NCBI GenBank assembly: GCA_007124575.1
Contig: SLEW01000229.1
Coordinates: forward strand, 1 to 5,204
DNA from: Bacteroidales bacterium
GTDB lineage: Bacteria > Bacteroidota > Bacteroidia > Bacteroidales > UBA7960
DNA: 5,204 nt
Reading direction: 5' to 3'
A program made the position numbers and the translations under genes. The notes beneath the pieces were generated by a model that saw only the letters and a list, made by a program, of their open reading frames with translations, did no database searches and was not told where the DNA came from. Numbering within the stretch: position 1 is the stretch's first letter; each line of letters starts with the position of its first letter. Below, piece by piece: positions 1 to 5,204 of the stretch.

Positions 1-1418
1 AGGAAGTGAGGCCCAACTATGCACGCGTGGTGATGGAACAGATCCTGCGCACCATGATGTCGGTTCGAAACCTTTCTGTCAACTACACCCAAACAAGCGG
101 AACACACATGCCGGGCTTCGCTCCTGATGCCGGCATACTGGGCCAAAACTGGGATTTGATGGCTCCAGGTACCGCCTTTATCTTCGGAAGCCAGGACGAC
201 ATCCGCCACCAGGCTGCCAGGGAGGGATGGCTCGTACAGTATGAAGACCTGGATGGAAACGTCGTACCCCTGAACATCCCCTTTAGCCAGAACCGCACAC
301 GAAACCTTACTGCCCGTTCACAGATAGAGCCTTTCAGGGATCTGCGTATCGAAGTTACCGCACAACGCAACCATGCTACAACAAACACAGAATATTATAC
401 CACCATTGACGGGGAGTACCAATCGTTTAACCCAATGGAAACAGGTAATTTCAGCATTTCTTTCTTTGCGCTGGCAACCACCTTTGAACGTATCGATGAC
501 CGCACCTACGCATCCGAAAATTTTGAAAACCTCAAAGATTACAGACATGAAATCGCCATGCGCCTGGCAAACCGGAATCCAAACTGGGATGGTGAAATAG
601 ATGACACCACCGGTTTCCCGACAGGATATGGGCCTACTTCACAGGATGTGCTGATTCCGGCTTTCATTGCAGCCTATTCAGGCAGAGACCCGTCCGGCAG
701 CACCCTGAACCCATTTTTACGCATCCCGATGCCCAACTGGCGCGTCACCTACGACGGATTGTCGAGAATACCGGCATTCCAGAGACTGTTCCAGTCATTT
801 ACCATAGGACACGGGTACCGTAGCACCTTTACCATTGGAAGTTTTCAGTCGAACCCGGGATACCGTGAACAAGATGGGTACCAGACTGCCCTGAGCGAAG
901 CCTCCGGAAACTACATACCGGAATATGAAGTCGGACAGGTATCTATCAGCGAGCAGTTTAACCCGCTTGTCAACATCGATGTCACCTGGCAAAACAACCT
1001 CATGACAAGGGTGGAGGTGCGCCGGTCACGGACCATGGCCCTCAGCTTTGCCAATAACCAGGTAACCGACAACCAGAGCTCGGAATACATCATCGGCGCC
1101 GGCTACCGCTTCCAGGATCTGTCCTTTAACATCACCCAGGGCGGAAGACAACAGCGAATCCAGAGCGACCTGATGCTGCGCCTCGACATCTCTGTAAGAG
1201 ATAATAAAAACATCCTGAGAAAGCTCACCGAAGAAACCGACGTGATCTCCTCAGGACAGCGTGCTTTCGCATTAAACACCTCCGCAGAATACCAGCTGAG
1301 CCCACGTGTCAACTTCCGCCTCTTCTTCGACCGCACCGTAAACAACCCCTTCGTCTCAAACCAATTCCCCAACACCAATACGCATGGTGGATTTAGTTTG
1401 CGGTTTACGCTCATGTAA
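1..1418 (+). CDS. sprA: T9SS outer-membrane translocon SprA/Sov, C-terminal part (5' truncated by window edge)
   Basis: This is the C-terminal end of SprA, the very large outer-membrane beta-barrel through which type IX secretion cargo leaves the periplasm. The frame is open from the first complete codon (GAA at 3-5), so the GTG at 6 is not a real start; the stop is TAA at 1416-1418. About 471 residues are visible, roughly a fifth of a full SprA (about 2,400 residues in Flavobacterium johnsoniae). The sequence is rich in alternating polar/aromatic strands and Asn/Gln/Arg, with no cytoplasmic enzyme motif. It ends in a barrel-closing strand (GGFSLRFTL, about residues 461-469 counted from the GTG), preceded by NPFVSNQFPNTNTH, as expected of this family's terminus. 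The family call rests on recognising the overall C-terminal pattern. The next gene converges on it, so sprA ends its own transcription unit. I see no terminator hairpin after it. Confidence 0.92.
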   Translation, partial: EVRPNYARVVMEQILRTMMSVRNLSVNYTQTSGTHMPGFAPDAGILGQNWDLMAPGTAFIFGSQDDIRHQAAREGWLVQYEDLDGNVVPLNIPFSQNRTRNLTARSQIEPFRDLRIEVTAQRNHATTNTEYYTTIDGEYQSFNPMETGNFSISFFALATTFERIDDRTYASENFENLKDYRHEIAMRLANRNPNWDGEIDDTTGFPTGYGPTSQDVLIPAFIAAYSGRDPSGSTLNPFLRIPMPNWRVTYDGLSRIPAFQRLFQSFTIGHGYRSTFTIGSFQSNPGYREQDGYQTALSEASGNYIPEYEVGQVSISEQFNPLVNIDVTWQNNLMTRVEVRRSRTMALSFANNQVTDNQSSEYIIGAGYRFQDLSFNITQGGRQQRIQSDLMLRLDISVRDNKNILRKLTEETDVISSGQRAFALNTSAEYQLSPRVNFRLFFDRTVNNPFVSNQFPNTNTHGGFSLRFTLM

Positions 1419-1440
1419 CAGGGATTGCAGGGCCAGACCT

Positions 1441-1506
1441 CAGCCTCAGTCTCAGCCTCAGTCTCAGTCTCAGTCTCAGCCTCAGCCTCAACCTTAACCT
1501 TAACCT
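1441..1506. repeat. Degenerate hexanucleotide tandem repeat (11 units) between convergent genes
   Basis: Eleven head-to-tail 6-bp units run without interruption. In order they are CAGCCT, CAGTCT, CAGCCT, three CAGTCT, two CAGCCT, CAACCT and two TAACCT. Every difference between units is a transition (C/T at unit positions 1 and 4, G/A at position 3), and there is no indel. The array fills most of the 92-bp spacer between the sprA stop (1418) and the epimerase stop (1511). It has no self-complementary arms, so it is not an intrinsic terminator. Slipped-strand expansion followed by point decay is the simplest origin; any function is unknown. Confidence 0.9.
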
Positions 1507-1510
1507 CACA

Positions 1511-2434
1511 CTACTTCGATGCAAACGAAAACTTCTCCTTAAAACGGGTAAGTTCCTCCTTGAAAGAGACCGGTTCGGCGGTGAGGAGAGGAAGGATGCG
1601 TTCGTCCGGAAGGATCTTGATCTCCCGCATCACCAGGTGCTGGTTGACGAAGATCATATCCAGGGAAGGGTATATTTCCTTTATGACCCCGGCAATGTAT
1701 TCAATGGACAGGTTATGTTCACTGAAATTATAGATGCCGGAAGGCAATTCGTGACGTAACAGGTTAGCCAGCATGTTCACCAGCTTACTCACATGAACAA
1801 AAGCCCGTTTCTGCTTGCCATTACCTGTTATCTGTATCCTTCCAATGAAGTTGGCATCAAACATGAAGCGGTTGATGACAGCGTCAAAGCGCACGCTCGG
1901 ACTGTAGCCATAAACATTTCCTGACCTGATGATCCATACCTGCCTCTTATCAATAAGCCGCTCCACATGTGCCTCTCCCCTTAGCTTGCTGCTGCCGTAG
2001 AATGTCTTGGGGTCCGGTGGGGTATCAATACCGGTCATCTCTTCCGATGCACCGTATACCGAAGTCGTGCTCAGGTAAACAAGTTTCTTCACATCACTTT
2101 CCTCGATGGCATATACCAGTTCGGCCGTACCCCAGTGGTTGATCTGCTCAAACAGGTGGGAATTTTCAGTGGCCAGCGGGGTAGACACCTTGGCGGCCAG
2201 GTGATAGACCACATCCATACCTTTAAGTACCTGGCGAAGCTTGCGGGTATCCAGCAATTCACCATATACAAAGCGGACCTTATGCGGTTCATTCCGGGTA
2301 TCAAGGAAAAGGTTAAAGTTTTTCCGGCTAAGGTTATCATATATGATGATCTCCTCCACCGCAGGATCCCTGAGCAGTTCAAAAACCAATTCATTTCCGA
2401 TGTATCCGGCGCCACCGGTGATTAGGATTTTCAT
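1511..2434 (-). CDS. NAD-dependent epimerase/dehydratase, extended SDR family (sugar-nucleotide type)
   Basis: A 307-residue extended short-chain dehydrogenase/reductase. The Rossmann dinucleotide motif TGGAGYIG lies at residues 6-13, with acidic D33 after strand 2 suggesting NAD rather than NADP. HLAAK is at 78-82, the catalytic region STTSVYG at 122-128, the active-site pair YGSSK (Y146, K150) at 146-150, and RSGNVYG at 170-176. These match the GalE-like epimerase/dehydratase group that acts on nucleotide-activated sugars in the cytoplasm. The later motif usually written RDFVHV reads RAFVHV (210-215), so the Asp is Ala here. The substrate cannot be told from sequence; epimerase, 4,6-dehydratase or reductase are all open. 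The start is the ATG at 2434, since the Rossmann motif begins five residues in. It lies 77 bp downstream of thiL on the same strand and may be read from the same transcript. Its stop (TAG) faces sprA. Confidence 0.9.
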   Translation of the reverse strand: MKILITGGAGYIGNELVFELLRDPAVEEIIIYDNLSRKNFNLFLDTRNEPHKVRFVYGELLDTRKLRQVLKGMDVVYHLAAKVSTPLATENSHLFEQINHWGTAELVYAIEESDVKKLVYLSTTSVYGASEEMTGIDTPPDPKTFYGSSKLRGEAHVERLIDKRQVWIIRSGNVYGYSPSVRFDAVINRFMFDANFIGRIQITGNGKQKRAFVHVSKLVNMLANLLRHELPSGIYNFSEHNLSIEYIAGVIKEIYPSLDMIFVNQHLVMREIKILPDERILPLLTAEPVSFKEELTRFKEKFSFASK

Positions 2435-2439
2435 AATGG

Positions 2440-2447
2440 ATGGGTTT
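2440..2447 (-). promoter_or_regulatory. AAACCCAT leader octamer, 5 nt before the epimerase start
   Basis: Read in the gene's direction, AAACCCAT is followed by five bases (CCATT) and then the ATG at 2434. The same octamer stands exactly five bases before the thiL start. No Shine-Dalgarno purine tract is present at either site. A translation-initiation role is speculative, and here the octamer is also the edge of the C/A-rich repeat. Confidence 0.25.
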
Positions 2448-2479
2448 GGGTGTTTGGGTGTTTGGGGTTTGGGGTTTGG
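2442..2479 (+). repeat. G-rich short tandem repeat with G-quadruplex pattern in the epimerase leader
   Basis: The plus strand carries five runs of three or four G (2442-2444, 2448-2450, 2456-2458, 2464-2467, 2471-2474) and a final GG at 2478-2479, separated by loops TTT, TGTTT, TGTTT, TTT and TTT. It is built of two GGGTGTTT units followed by two GGGGTTT units. This satisfies the usual G3+N1-7 intramolecular quadruplex rule with a spare run. The G-rich strand is the template for the minus-strand genes, so the mRNA leader of the epimerase would be C/A-rich and nearly free of G. The block ends 7 bp from the epimerase ATG. Confidence 0.85.
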
Positions 2480-2486
2480 ATCATTA

Positions 2487-2510
2487 GCACATTACCAAAA
2501 TGGCACATTA
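2487..2510. repeat. Direct repeat GCACATTA, two copies with 16-bp period
   Basis: GCACATTA occurs at 2487-2494 and again at 2503-2510, separated by CCAAAATG, just after the thiL stop codon (complement of 2512-2514) and before the epimerase. On the minus strand the unit reads TAATGTGC. Two half-sites at this spacing could bind a regulator, but with only two short copies chance is possible. Confidence 0.4.
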
Positions 2511-2511
2511 A

Positions 2512-3561
2512 TTACTTCTTCCACGGGTCCCACCCCTGTGCGGTCAGCTTCACCAGCTGCCCGGAACTGGTAAACAGGTTATGTCCCTGTGCTGCTTCGG
2601 TGATGTGCCCGATGGGATGCACAGCTTCCAGGTCTTTTATCTTGTCATAGTCTTTCTGGTCTATCGTAAAGAGGAGTTCATAGTCTTCTCCGCCGCTTAA
2701 TGCGCAGGTGGTCGGGTCGATGTTAAATTCGTGGGCCACCTGGGCCATCCTTTGGTCTACGGGGATTTTTTCTTCGTAGATGGTGGCACCTGTACCCGAC
2801 TTCTTACAGATGTGAAGGATCTCGGATGCCAGCCCGTCGGAGATATCGATCATGGCGGTAGGCTTTATCCCTGCCTCCTTGAGCATGTGTATGATGTCCT
2901 GCCGGGCTTCGGGTTTCAGCTGTCGCTCCAGCACATATGGGTAGTTGCTAATGTCGGGCTGCATCTGTGGGTTTGCCTTGAATGCCTGTTTTTCGCGCTG
3001 CAGGACGAGCTGTCCGCAGTAGGCGGCCCCCAGGTTTCCGCTCACAAAGAGCAGGTCCATGGGCTTTGCCCCGCTGCGATAGACAATGTCTTCCCTGGCG
3101 GCCCTTCCCACGGCGGTGATGCTGATCATCAGGCCGGATGGGCTCGTGGTGGTATCTCCACCGGCAAAATCGACCTGGTACTTTTCACACGCGAGCAGCA
3201 TGCCGGCATAGAGCTCTTCCAGGGCCTCCAGCGAGTAGCGCTTCGAGATGGCAATGCCGACGAACACCTGTCTGGGCTCCCCGTTCATAGCATATACGTC
3301 AGACAGGTTTACGGTGATGGCTTTATAACCCAGATGTTTCAACGGGGTGTATATCATGTCGAAATGTACCCCTTCTATCAGCAGGTCTTTCGTGATGATG
3401 GAGGCATGATCGCCATGGTCGATCACGGCGGCATCATCCCCGATGCCGGCAATGGTTTCAGGGTGCCGTAGTCTGATGCCTTTGGTAAGATGATCGATCA
3501 GACCAAATTCTCCCAGGGAGGCAATGTCCGTAAGGGCCTTTTTGTTGTTATCCTCTGTCAT
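2512..3561 (-). CDS. thiL: Thiamine-monophosphate kinase
   Basis: ThiL phosphorylates thiamine monophosphate with ATP to give thiamine diphosphate, the final cytoplasmic step of cofactor synthesis. The protein is 349 residues, a usual length for the AIR synthase-like ThiL/PurM fold. Diagnostic blocks appear in order: GEFGLID (17-23), the metal-binding GIGDDAAV (39-46), KDLLIEGVHFD (58-68), NLSDVYAMNGEP (85-96), AGGDTT (133-138), IDISDGL (238-244) and SGGEDYELLFT (289-299), ending AQGWDPWKK. All the acidic metal/phosphate-binding positions I know in the family look intact. The start is the ATG at 3561, with GEFGLID 16 residues in as is normal. It begins 11 bp after the DAHP synthase stop, so cotranscription and perhaps translational coupling are likely. 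No other thiamine gene is in the window, and no thiamine riboswitch is visible in the short leader. Confidence 0.97.
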   Translation of the reverse strand: MTEDNNKKALTDIASLGEFGLIDHLTKGIRLRHPETIAGIGDDAAVIDHGDHASIITKDLLIEGVHFDMIYTPLKHLGYKAITVNLSDVYAMNGEPRQVFVGIAISKRYSLEALEELYAGMLLACEKYQVDFAGGDTTTSPSGLMISITAVGRAAREDIVYRSGAKPMDLLFVSGNLGAAYCGQLVLQREKQAFKANPQMQPDISNYPYVLERQLKPEARQDIIHMLKEAGIKPTAMIDISDGLASEILHICKKSGTGATIYEEKIPVDQRMAQVAHEFNIDPTTCALSGGEDYELLFTIDQKDYDKIKDLEAVHPIGHITEAAQGHNLFTSSGQLVKLTAQGWDPWKK

Positions 3562-3566
3562 GTATT

Positions 3567-3574
3567 ATGGGTTT
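3567..3574 (-). promoter_or_regulatory. AAACCCAT leader octamer, 5 nt before the thiL start
   Basis: In the gene's direction AAACCCAT is followed by AATAC and the ATG at 3561, the same five-base spacing as at the epimerase start. It overlaps the stop codon of the upstream DAHP synthase gene by two bases (3573-3574). There is no recognisable Shine-Dalgarno sequence. A role in start selection is only a suggestion. Confidence 0.25.
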
Positions 3575-4676
3575 ACGGGTTTTTATCTTTAGCGGCATCT
3601 TCAGACTGAACCGACACGCTCTCTTCATGCAGCAGCGTCATGAAGTCATTTACAAAGGTTGGGCATAAGCCCAGCGCTTTGGCTTTTGCTTGCCTGTCAT
3701 GAAAGAGGTCATGCTTTCGCCGGGGTTGCAGGATCTCCGCACCTTGCTGTTTTTTAACCTTACCAGCTTGTTTTGAGAGGGAGAGCCGGCACGCCAGCAA
3801 TTCCAGCAGGTGACAGTCGCAGTCATCAATTTGGTTACGAAGGTTTTCCAGGCGATCCGGGGTATCTGCATGCGTGGCCACGTTGTCGGAAAGCCTGTTC
3901 ACCAAATCGTGATAGGCCGCCGGGGTCATCTGCTGCAGCGGATCTGTCAGGGCTTCTTCCGGACGATAATGTGTTTCAATCATCAGGCCATTCATTTTCA
4001 TGGCGAGGGATTTTTCTGCAAGCTCTCTGATCCACTGTACATCTCCGGCTATATGGCTGGGGTCACAGATCACAGGCAGCTGTGGCATTTTGTTCTTCAG
4101 CGCCATCGGGATATCCCAGAGAGGGATGTTTCGGTAGATCTTCTTTTCATGCGTCTGAAAGCCCCTGTGTATCGCCACGATCTTTTGGGAGCCTGCCAGC
4201 ATGATCCTTTCAATGGCACCCATCCACAGGCGCAGGTCAGGACACACGGGGTTTTTGATCATCACCGGAAGTCCCGTTCCTTTAATGGCGTTCGCGATCT
4301 CCTGCACCATGAAAGGGTTTACCGTAGTCCGTGCTCCAAGCCATATCACATCTACGCCATGCTGCAGACACAGTTCAGCATGGCTGGGCCTGGCTGCCTC
4401 GACAGCCACGGGCAGCCCTGTTTCCTTCTTTATCTCCTGCAACCATGGGAGCGCCTCTGTTCCCCTGCCTTCAAACTGGCCCGGACGCGAACGGGGCTTC
4501 CATACACCGGCACGCAGAAGCGACACCTTGCCCGTAGCTGCCAACTGGCGCGCAGTAACTAAAAGCTGCTGGCGGCTTTCCACACTGCATGGGCCGGCCA
4601 CCAGCAAAAGACCCTGGTATAAGGTCAGCCAGTCTGCCAGGGGCACAAGATGATCACCGGATGTCGCTGAAGCCAT
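3573..4676 (-). CDS. aroF: Bifunctional 3-deoxy-7-phosphoheptulonate synthase (type I-beta) / chorismate mutase (AroQ type)
   Basis: A 367-residue fusion. The N-terminal ~265 residues form a type I-beta DAHP synthase, which condenses phosphoenolpyruvate and erythrose 4-phosphate to start the shikimate pathway. Visible motifs are GPCSVES (28-34, metal ligand C30), RAGVWKPRSRPGQFEG (55-70), GAR (114-116), KNPV (141-144), HRGF (170-173), DPSHIAG (205-211) and IETH (233-236). The C-terminal ~90 residues are an all-helical AroQ chorismate mutase converting chorismate to prephenate. By alignment with E. coli AroQ, R280, R297, K308, R320 and Q357 match R11, R28, K39, R51 and Q88, while D48 becomes Q317. 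In known fusions of this kind the mutase domain lets prephenate inhibit the synthase, and the same is inferred here. The ATG at 4676 is preferred to the TTG at 4706, because the extra ten codons lie over the promoter. thiL follows after 11 bp. Symbols for this fusion vary between databases. Confidence 0.95.
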   Translation of the reverse strand: MASATSGDHLVPLADWLTLYQGLLLVAGPCSVESRQQLLVTARQLAATGKVSLLRAGVWKPRSRPGQFEGRGTEALPWLQEIKKETGLPVAVEAARPSHAELCLQHGVDVIWLGARTTVNPFMVQEIANAIKGTGLPVMIKNPVCPDLRLWMGAIERIMLAGSQKIVAIHRGFQTHEKKIYRNIPLWDIPMALKNKMPQLPVICDPSHIAGDVQWIRELAEKSLAMKMNGLMIETHYRPEEALTDPLQQMTPAAYHDLVNRLSDNVATHADTPDRLENLRNQIDDCDCHLLELLACRLSLSKQAGKVKKQQGAEILQPRRKHDLFHDRQAKAKALGLCPTFVNDFMTLLHEESVSVQSEDAAKDKNP

Positions 4677-4694
4677 GATGTAACGCCTTTTTCG

Positions 4695-4719
4695 CAAAGA
4701 TAGCAAAAATGAACGGCAA
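4695..4719 (-). promoter_or_regulatory. Bacteroidota-type promoter for the DAHP synthase gene
   Basis: On the minus strand TATCTTTG (4702-4695) matches the Bacteroidota -7 consensus TAnnTTTG exactly. A TTG at 4719-4717 could be the -33 element, but the 14-base gap is shorter than usual, so that half is uncertain. Transcription would begin near 4690, giving a leader of only about a dozen bases before the ATG at 4676. This is the only consensus -7 element I noticed upstream of the minus-strand genes, so it may serve thiL and perhaps the epimerase as well. Confidence 0.7.
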
Positions 4720-4739
4720 CAGGGTTATGGGTTTAAGGT

Positions 4740-5171
4740 TGTCAGGGCCGACGCATGAAACGGGGTTTAAAAATACGTGGGTTATTAACAAATTGTTGAA
4801 AGGCCGCTTGTTTTTGTTGATATAATATGTTGTTTATCAGGCGATTATTTGGATTTTCGGCAAATTGAAGCACGACTTTCTAAAGAAGATTCTTCGTCTG
4901 CCGGGGGGCATTCCCTCACATGATACCATCAACAGGGTAATATCCATGATCAAGCCTGATGAGTTCGAGAAGGTGTTTATGGAATGGGTAGATTCAATGA
5001 GATCGGGTGCTCTTGATCATAGAAGGTTACATTATGAACCTCAAGTCCAATCAAGGCTATATGAGAGAAAAACAAAGACAGCTTAAAGTCCAAACGCCTT
5101 CGAGCAGGCTGGGATGAGAAATACCTCCTGTATCTGTTGGGGTTTTCATCTTGACATGCATAAACGGGACA
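4740..5171 (+). mobile_element. Remnant of an ISAs1-family insertion sequence, internally deleted (ends inferred)
   Basis: About 0.43 kb that contains both ends of an ISAs1-family transposase gene but not its middle, whereas intact members are roughly 1.2-1.4 kb. The proposed boundaries come from imperfect terminal inverted repeats. The complement of 4740-4757 reads CATGCGTCGGCCCTGACA, and 5155-5171 reads CATGCATAAACGGGACA, sharing the first five and last four bases and 11 of 17 overall with one gap. The right copy starts directly after the transposase stop. I find no flanking 8-10 bp target duplication. Family membership is well supported by the coding remains; the exact ends are a weak inference. 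Confidence 0.55.
4841..5154 (+). pseudogene. ISAs1-family transposase, internally deleted and frameshifted
   Basis: The first segment (about 4841-5020) encodes the N-terminal, DDE_Tnp_1-associated part: IWIFGKLKHDFLKKIL, then the family's hallmark GIPSHDTINRV (4907-4939), then DEFEKVFMEWVDSM. In an intact gene this would soon be followed by the IDGK motif and the DDE catalytic core; all of that is missing. Near 5015-5024 the sequence passes straight into the C-terminal end, starting around an RRL. That end is itself split. IMNLKSNQGYMREK is in a second frame (5031-5072), and KNKDSLKSKRLRAGWDEKYLL continues in a third, stopping at TGA 5152-5154. So three frames and a large internal deletion are present, and no active transposase can be made. 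Upstream of 4841 the frame has a stop at 4823-4825 and similarity fades. The apparent TTG start at 4865 is not a real start. Confidence 0.85.
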
Positions 5172-5204
5172 CCATTACAAATGTCTGATACGGGTTTTTA
5201 TGCC

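Noticed and set aside
1489..1506. Telomere-like AACCTT repeat
   Set aside because: The units are transition variants of the adjoining CAGCCT array, not true TTAGGG-type repeats, and the context is a chromosomal convergent spacer.
1425..1733. Open frame encoding a Ser/Ala/Val repeat protein on the plus strand
   Set aside because: It begins inside the hexamer array and then runs antisense through the epimerase gene, with no initiation signal of its own. The repeat peptide is a by-product of the 6-bp array.
2731..3471. 246-codon open frame on the plus strand
   Set aside because: It is antisense to thiL, whose motifs are complete, and its translation resembles no family I recognise.
3810..4562. 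250-codon open frame on the plus strand
   Set aside because: It is antisense to the DAHP synthase/chorismate mutase gene and has no recognisable motif.
4787..4797. Palindrome AACAAATTGTT as an operator
   Set aside because: The arms are only five bases in AT-rich DNA within the IS remnant, with no second copy.
4796..4826. Sigma70-like promoter TTGAAA - 19 bp - TATAAT in front of the transposase remnant
   Set aside because: The hexamers are good for Proteobacteria, but the Bacteroidota primary sigma factor uses TTTG/TAnnTTTG, the spacing is long, and the downstream gene is dead. It may be a vestige or chance in an AT-rich stretch.
5158..5203. Inverted pair GCATAAA / TTTATGC near the right edge
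   Set aside because: Seven-base arms with a 32-base gap are weak evidence for a hairpin or an IS end, and the window stops there.
1..5204. CRISPR array, tRNA, rRNA or riboswitch
   Set aside because: No spaced identical repeats of CRISPR length, no tRNA-like cloverleaf ends and no thiamine-box-like conserved core were seen. The two repeat arrays have units of 6-8 bp without spacers.

Overview
The window looks like chromosomal DNA from a member of the Bacteroidota. Three things point there: the C-terminal part of SprA (Sov), the outer-membrane translocon of the type IX secretion system, which is found in that phylum; a DAHP synthase with a C-terminal chorismate mutase, an arrangement typical of it; and a promoter element reading TATCTTTG, which fits the Bacteroidota -7 consensus TAnnTTTG. 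None of the starts has a convincing Shine-Dalgarno sequence, which also fits. I cannot name a genus.

Layout. Positions 1-1418 (+) hold the last ~470 residues of sprA, which enters from the left edge. A 92-bp convergent spacer (1419-1510) follows and is mostly a degenerate hexanucleotide tandem repeat (1441-1506). On the minus strand, in transcription order from right to left, come a bifunctional DAHP synthase/chorismate mutase (4676-3573), thiL, thiamine-monophosphate kinase (3561-2512), and an NAD-dependent sugar-nucleotide epimerase/dehydratase of the extended SDR family (2434-1511). The first two genes are 11 bp apart and probably cotranscribed. The third follows after 77 bp that contain a direct repeat and a G-rich repeat with a G-quadruplex pattern. 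The 528 bp right of the DAHP synthase start (4677-5204) hold that gene's promoter and a decayed, internally deleted ISAs1-family insertion sequence, about 0.4 kb long, of which only the two ends of the transposase gene survive.

The genes do not form one obvious pathway: entry to aromatic amino acid synthesis, the last step of thiamine diphosphate synthesis, and a sugar-nucleotide enzyme probably for envelope glycans. The minus-strand run looks like a housekeeping operon of convenience, and sprA is an unrelated convergent neighbour. I see no undescribed multi-gene system here. The unusual content is in the spacers: the two low-complexity repeats, a shared AAACCCAT octamer five bases before two start codons, and the miniature ISAs1 relic.
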